From Acutalibacter muris (GTDB lineage Bacteria > Bacillota > Clostridia > Oscillospirales > Acutalibacteraceae): a stretch of 64,000 nucleotides of DNA. Position numbers and translations under genes: made by a program. The stretch's first letter is position 1. The number at the start of each line of letters is the position of its first letter. Positions 60,811 through 64,000 of this stretch are shown piece after piece. Under the pieces are notes generated by a model. That model saw nothing but the letters and a program-made list of their open reading frames with translations. It was not told where the DNA came from and searched no databases. The stretch lies in contig NZ_CP021422.1 in assembly GCF_002201475.1 (NCBI RefSeq), positions 2,108,001 through 2,172,000 on the forward strand, written 5' to 3'.

Positions 60811-63125
60811 GCCTCCTGCAAATGAGCCTGTCCGGCGCGGCCATGATTTTGGCGATCCTGCTGGTCCGAACGCTGGCTCTACAACGGCTACCCAAGCGGC
60901 TATTCCCGGCGCTGTGGTGGCTGGTGCTGATCCGCCTGCTGGTACCATTTTCCCTGCCCGCGCCGTGCAGTGTGTACTCGCTTTTGAGCCGCCCCGTGCC
61001 GGTTGCGGTACACCAGCCCGGGCCAGTAATAGCGCCCCTCTCCCCTTCCGCTTGGGCGGGCGAAGCCACCGGAACGCCTACTGCTGTGGGCGGCGCTGCC
61101 GCAAGCGTTGACCCCTGGGTCGCGCTCTGGCTGGCAGGATTCTTGGTATGCTCCTGGTACTTTATGGCAGTCTATGTAAAATGCCGTCGGGAGTTCCGGG
61201 AGGCACTGCCTGTTCACAACGACTATGTGAGTGTGTGGCTCAAGGAGCATAGGCTTCGCCGCCCGGTCACCGTCCGGCAGTCGGACAGAATAGCCGCACC
61301 GCTGACCTACGGTATCCTGCGCCCGGTGATACTCCTGCCCAAGTCAACGGACTGGGACGACAGGGAAACTTTAGGCTGCGTGCTGGCCCACGAGTGGGCG
61401 CATATCTGGCGGTTTGACGGACTTTTGAAGCTGGCGCTGGCTGCCGCGTTCTGCGTCCACTGGTTCAACCCGCTGGTCTGGGTCATGCTGTTCTTTGCCA
61501 ACCTGGACATCGAGTTGGCCTGCGATGAAGCGGTACTCCAGCAACTGGGACAGGACATGAGGTCCGGGTACGCCATGGCGCTTATCCGCATGGAGGAGCG
61601 CAGAGGCGGGCCGCCCCTGATAGGAAATTATTTCAGCAAAGCTCCTATTGAAGAAAGGATAAAATCAATTATGACTATTAAACGGAAATCTATGATTGCG
61701 CTGGCTCTATCCATCTGCCTAATAGGCGGTACAGCGACAGTTTTTGCCACCTCCGCCAGCGCGGATAACAACAATAATGATGCATCCCAAACCAGCTATG
61801 TGGTGGAAAACAAAGATGCCGCCCTGGTTTCCTATACCGATGAAAACGGCACCACCTACTACAGCTTCGATGACGGCGAGACCTGGACCGCCATGACCGA
61901 CGAGGAGTTCGCCGCAGCATACCCCGAGCCGGAGGTCGAGTGGTGGACTGCCGCAGAATACGCCGCATGGTTAGAGAACGAGAAAAGGGATTTGCAGGAT
62001 ATGATCGGCTCAAAAGGTTGGACACAAAGCACCGGCTGGTTCACTTGGACCCAGGAGATGGTGGACGAGACAATAGCCGAGTACGAGGAAATTCTGAACA
62101 TGATTGAGAGCGGCTATCTTGTCTCCAAGACCGTTGACGGAGATGAGAACACCATGCTGGTAATGAATCCCCTTGACCGGGTGGTTGGCAGCGCGGACTG
62201 GGAGAACGCCATAGAGGCAAAAGAGCAGTCCGATTTTTACGATGATACTTTCGACTACACGAGCCTTTTCGACGACTACAAGAGCTGCGGGCTTACCTTC
62301 CAGAACAGCGACGGCAACCTGTACTGGAACGGCCAGCGGGTGCGCATCTTTGTGGACGGCGCGGAGCATGAGGGCGGATGGGTTTCTCAGTATGAGCATT
62401 ACGACCCGGAGGGCAGTATTGATGTTCGGACCGTCCGGGAGCGGGTGGATAACGGCGACGGCAGCTACAACCTGATGGGGCCCCTGGTGCGGCTGGAGGA
62501 GTTTGAGCCTGAGCAGATGTTTTTGGATGCCCTGGAGGGCCAGCGGTATGTGGGTGCTGAATTCCAGTACGAGGCTGAGCGCACTGCCCAGGAGCTGAAG
62601 CGGTACGAAAAGTTTGGACTGACCTTTGATTCGAATGCCAACAGCCCAACAGGCAGCCTCTCCATGAGCTGGAACGGCCAGCCGGTGCGCAGCCTGTTCG
62701 ACCCGGAACGCCAGCTGTGGGTGTGCAACAGCCTGGGTACGAAGGGCCTGGACCTGGAGGCCGTCTATGAGAATGGCGAGCTCACCGGCCTGCGGGAAAG
62801 CGCGGAGGATAAAAGTTTCGTGGAGAGCGGGACGGTCATAAACGCTGACGCCACAGCTACTGAAGGTACTGGCGACAACTCCGGGGAGACCATTGCGGAG
62901 CGTATGGAGAAGTATGCGCCCTATGGGGTGAGCTATCAGGAGAAGGGCGGCAAGAGGAGCATACGGTATGAAGGCAAGGCTGTAGACAGCTTTACGGACA
63001 TGAGGCCGGGAGGTGGTGTGTTCTCTGTTAAGTCTACGGATGGCGGGGAGATCGCTCTGGTTACGGTTTATGATGGGGATGGGAAGCTAAAGGGAGTTAA
63101 AGCTATGCTGTCGTATCGTTTTTAA
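60807..63125 (+). CDS. BlaR1-like M56 metallopeptidase sensor with novel extracellular domain
   Basis: 772 residues. N-terminal M56 part with helices near 9-25, 33-50, 103-125 and 205-230; zinc site HEWAH at 195-199 and downstream Glu236/Asp240 in DIELACDEAV. A further helix (MIALALSICLIGGTATVFA) at about 290-310 is followed by some 460 extracellular residues, acidic and Trp/Tyr-rich: a YSFDDGETWTAMTDEEF repeat-like start and three units with the pattern Y-x-(S/K)-(C/F)-G-(L/V)-(T/S)-(F/Y) ... WNGQ(R/P)VR. No penicillin-binding SxxK/KTG motif is seen, so it does not look like a beta-lactam sensor. No beta-lactamase gene is linked. The signal is unknown. Confidence 0.88.
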   Translation: MSLLQMSLSGAAMILAILLVRTLALQRLPKRLFPALWWLVLIRLLVPFSLPAPCSVYSLLSRPVPVAVHQPGPVIAPLSPSAWAGEATGTPTAVGGAAASVDPWVALWLAGFLVCSWYFMAVYVKCRREFREALPVHNDYVSVWLKEHRLRRPVTVRQSDRIAAPLTYGILRPVILLPKSTDWDDRETLGCVLAHEWAHIWRFDGLLKLALAAAFCVHWFNPLVWVMLFFANLDIELACDEAVLQQLGQDMRSGYAMALIRMEERRGGPPLIGNYFSKAPIEERIKSIMTIKRKSMIALALSICLIGGTATVFATSASADNNNNDASQTSYVVENKDAALVSYTDENGTTYYSFDDGETWTAMTDEEFAAAYPEPEVEWWTAAEYAAWLENEKRDLQDMIGSKGWTQSTGWFTWTQEMVDETIAEYEEILNMIESGYLVSKTVDGDENTMLVMNPLDRVVGSADWENAIEAKEQSDFYDDTFDYTSLFDDYKSCGLTFQNSDGNLYWNGQRVRIFVDGAEHEGGWVSQYEHYDPEGSIDVRTVRERVDNGDGSYNLMGPLVRLEEFEPEQMFLDALEGQRYVGAEFQYEAERTAQELKRYEKFGLTFDSNANSPTGSLSMSWNGQPVRSLFDPERQLWVCNSLGTKGLDLEAVYENGELTGLRESAEDKSFVESGTVINADATATEGTGDNSGETIAERMEKYAPYGVSYQEKGGKRSIRYEGKAVDSFTDMRPGGGVFSVKSTDGGEIALVTVYDGDGKLKGVKAMLSYRF

Positions 63126-63259
63126 GATTTTGGAGAAGTAAATGGTATGATTTGGAAATGCTTTCTTTGTTTTGCTGCGCAGATTTTGAGGGAGGAATTG
63201 CTGCTTGATACAGCTTGATTTCCATGTTACCATTATAAAACAAATGGCTTTTCCCACAT

Positions 63260-63307
63260 CCACTCCAAAACCGCGTGTCGGTGGGGCGAATCCTTCTGCC
63301 CCTGCCA
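63260..63307 (+). repeat. att core 4: tRNA-Trp 3' half (boundary of islands D and E)
   Basis: Same drifted T-arm version as core 2. The usual left flank (ACACAAACGGCTCAACCG...) is missing; the preceding sequence up to 63255 is unlike the other right ends, so the right end of island D was shortened. Right arm-type site at 63479-63497; terminator hairpin at 63338-63361. Confidence 0.8.
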
Positions 63308-63533
63308 AAGACTTGTCTGGCGGCAAGTCTCACTTGGCCCGGAATCCCTTGGAATTCCGGGCTTTTCTCGTGTTTTGGGGTGGTGGGGTGCGGTCTGGCG
63401 TGCTGCTCTCTTTTGCGTATATCTTGTTGCTTTTTCGCATCTGGTCGTATCCGTTTCTAACCCTTCCGTCTGGCACAGCATCAATAAATCATCAAAAATC
63501 CGGGGCGCTCTCCCTTGTGCCGCCTTGCTCTCG

Positions 63534-64000
63534 CTAAAAATTGAACCCGTCTGTGATTCCTTGCAGGCGGGTCGTGTCTTTTTTGACGTAGTACATCTCG
63601 GTTATCTGCGAGGTGCTGTGGCCCAACAAGTCGGCTACCTGGCGAGGTGATAAGGCGAGAATCGTGCCATCTGGCTGTTTCACGCCATTTATAAGCTGTG
63701 TGGCAAAATGGTGTCTGAGGCTGTGGAAGCCCTTCTGCTCTATCCTTGCGGCTTTCAAAATTCTGTAGTACCTCTCGCGGAAATTGACCGGCCTGGTGTA
63801 GTCGCCATTCTCGTTGCTCACAAGGGGCGCTGTGGGGCCGAAATCGCATTCCTGGCGTAACTCCTCTATCGTGGTATAGCTGCCCCATTCAGGGGCACAC
63901 GGTGCTTACTGGTGGCTGTTTTGGCCTTGCCTACTTTCACTTCCCGCCCCGGAACGTATCCCGTCCCCTCACGCCTGCACACCTCTTTTACGTTCTGGCG
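63534..64000 (-). pseudogene. Tyrosine integrase of island E (partial, frameshifted)
   Basis: Nearly identical to the 3' part of the island C integrase. Contains HSLRHHF and LGHSTSQITEMYY. Compared with 49915-49922, one base is missing at about 63875 (GTGGTATAG against GTGGCTATAG), which shifts the frame in the middle of the catalytic domain. The 5' end lies outside the window. Inactive unless the base loss is a sequencing error. Confidence 0.85.

Noticed and set aside
60807..63125. Beta-lactam sensor/resistance operon
   Set aside because: The outer domain lacks penicillin-binding motifs and no beta-lactamase or PBP2a gene is present.

Overview
The window looks like an accessory region of a Gram-positive anaerobe of the class Clostridia, probably a gut Oscillospirales-type bacterium. 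This is inferred from the gene families present (clostridial conjugative-element genes, BlaI/BlaR1-type and agr-type sensors, clostridial large serine recombinases), the strong AGGAGG-type ribosome sites and the mosaic base composition. I see no housekeeping gene. Almost everything is mobile DNA, its cargo, or wreckage of mobile DNA.

Layout. 1-2.9 kb: the end of a serine recombinase gene joined to a stump of a tyrosine integrase, then a Fic toxin/VbhA-like antitoxin pair, closed by an attachment-site repeat that is the 3' half of a tRNA-Trp gene. 2.9-5.1 kb: decayed IS66 and a channel-protein fragment. 5.2-15.2 kb: a decayed conjugative element read leftwards (serine recombinase, DUF6870, sigma-like factor, methyltransferase/TetR pair, XRE regulator, relaxase remnant, Cys-rich protein, DUF4366 protein, IS1182 remnant, NlpC/P60 remnant). 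15.4-21.3 kb: a Vex/Vnc-like unit (two FtsX-type permeases and an ATPase, divergent from a response regulator and kinase). Three of its promoters carry the same 11-bp-spaced operator. 21.3-25.2 kb: a broken SpaA/M23 gene, an unknown 380-residue protein and a secreted 579-residue protein. 25.5-42.7 kb: a second element (ParA stump, sigma-like factor, ParB-like proteins, DUF6870, three serine recombinases in a row). Its parA is cut by a complete agr-type quorum-sensing cassette, including a 39-residue AgrD. Recombinase 2 is split by a 5.4-kb foreign segment, and recombinase 3 is replaced internally by a VirB4-NlpC/P60 fusion.

42.7-64 kb: a tandem array of small islands that share one integrase type, one attachment core (tRNA-Trp 3' half), repeated integrase arm-type sites, a terminator hairpin directly after the core, and a 350-450-bp hairpin-rich non-coding module upstream of the integrase. 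Only the cargo differs: island B has a coiled-coil protein, a lipoprotein, a two-component system and an acetyltransferase; island C a LytTR/GHKL sensor pair, a glycosyltransferase, two ABC exporters and an MNT/HepT pair; island D a BlaI repressor and an M56-peptidase sensor with a large unknown outer domain; island E begins at the right edge. The islands behave like interchangeable sensory/envelope cassettes stacked at one tRNA gene.

The best candidates for something undescribed are the structured module shared by the islands (its hairpins change sequence but keep pairing), the glycosyltransferase/double-exporter cassette, the BlaR1-like sensor without a beta-lactamase, and the agr cassette with an unusual predicted signal ring. 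Family names come from recognising motifs by eye; no database search was run.
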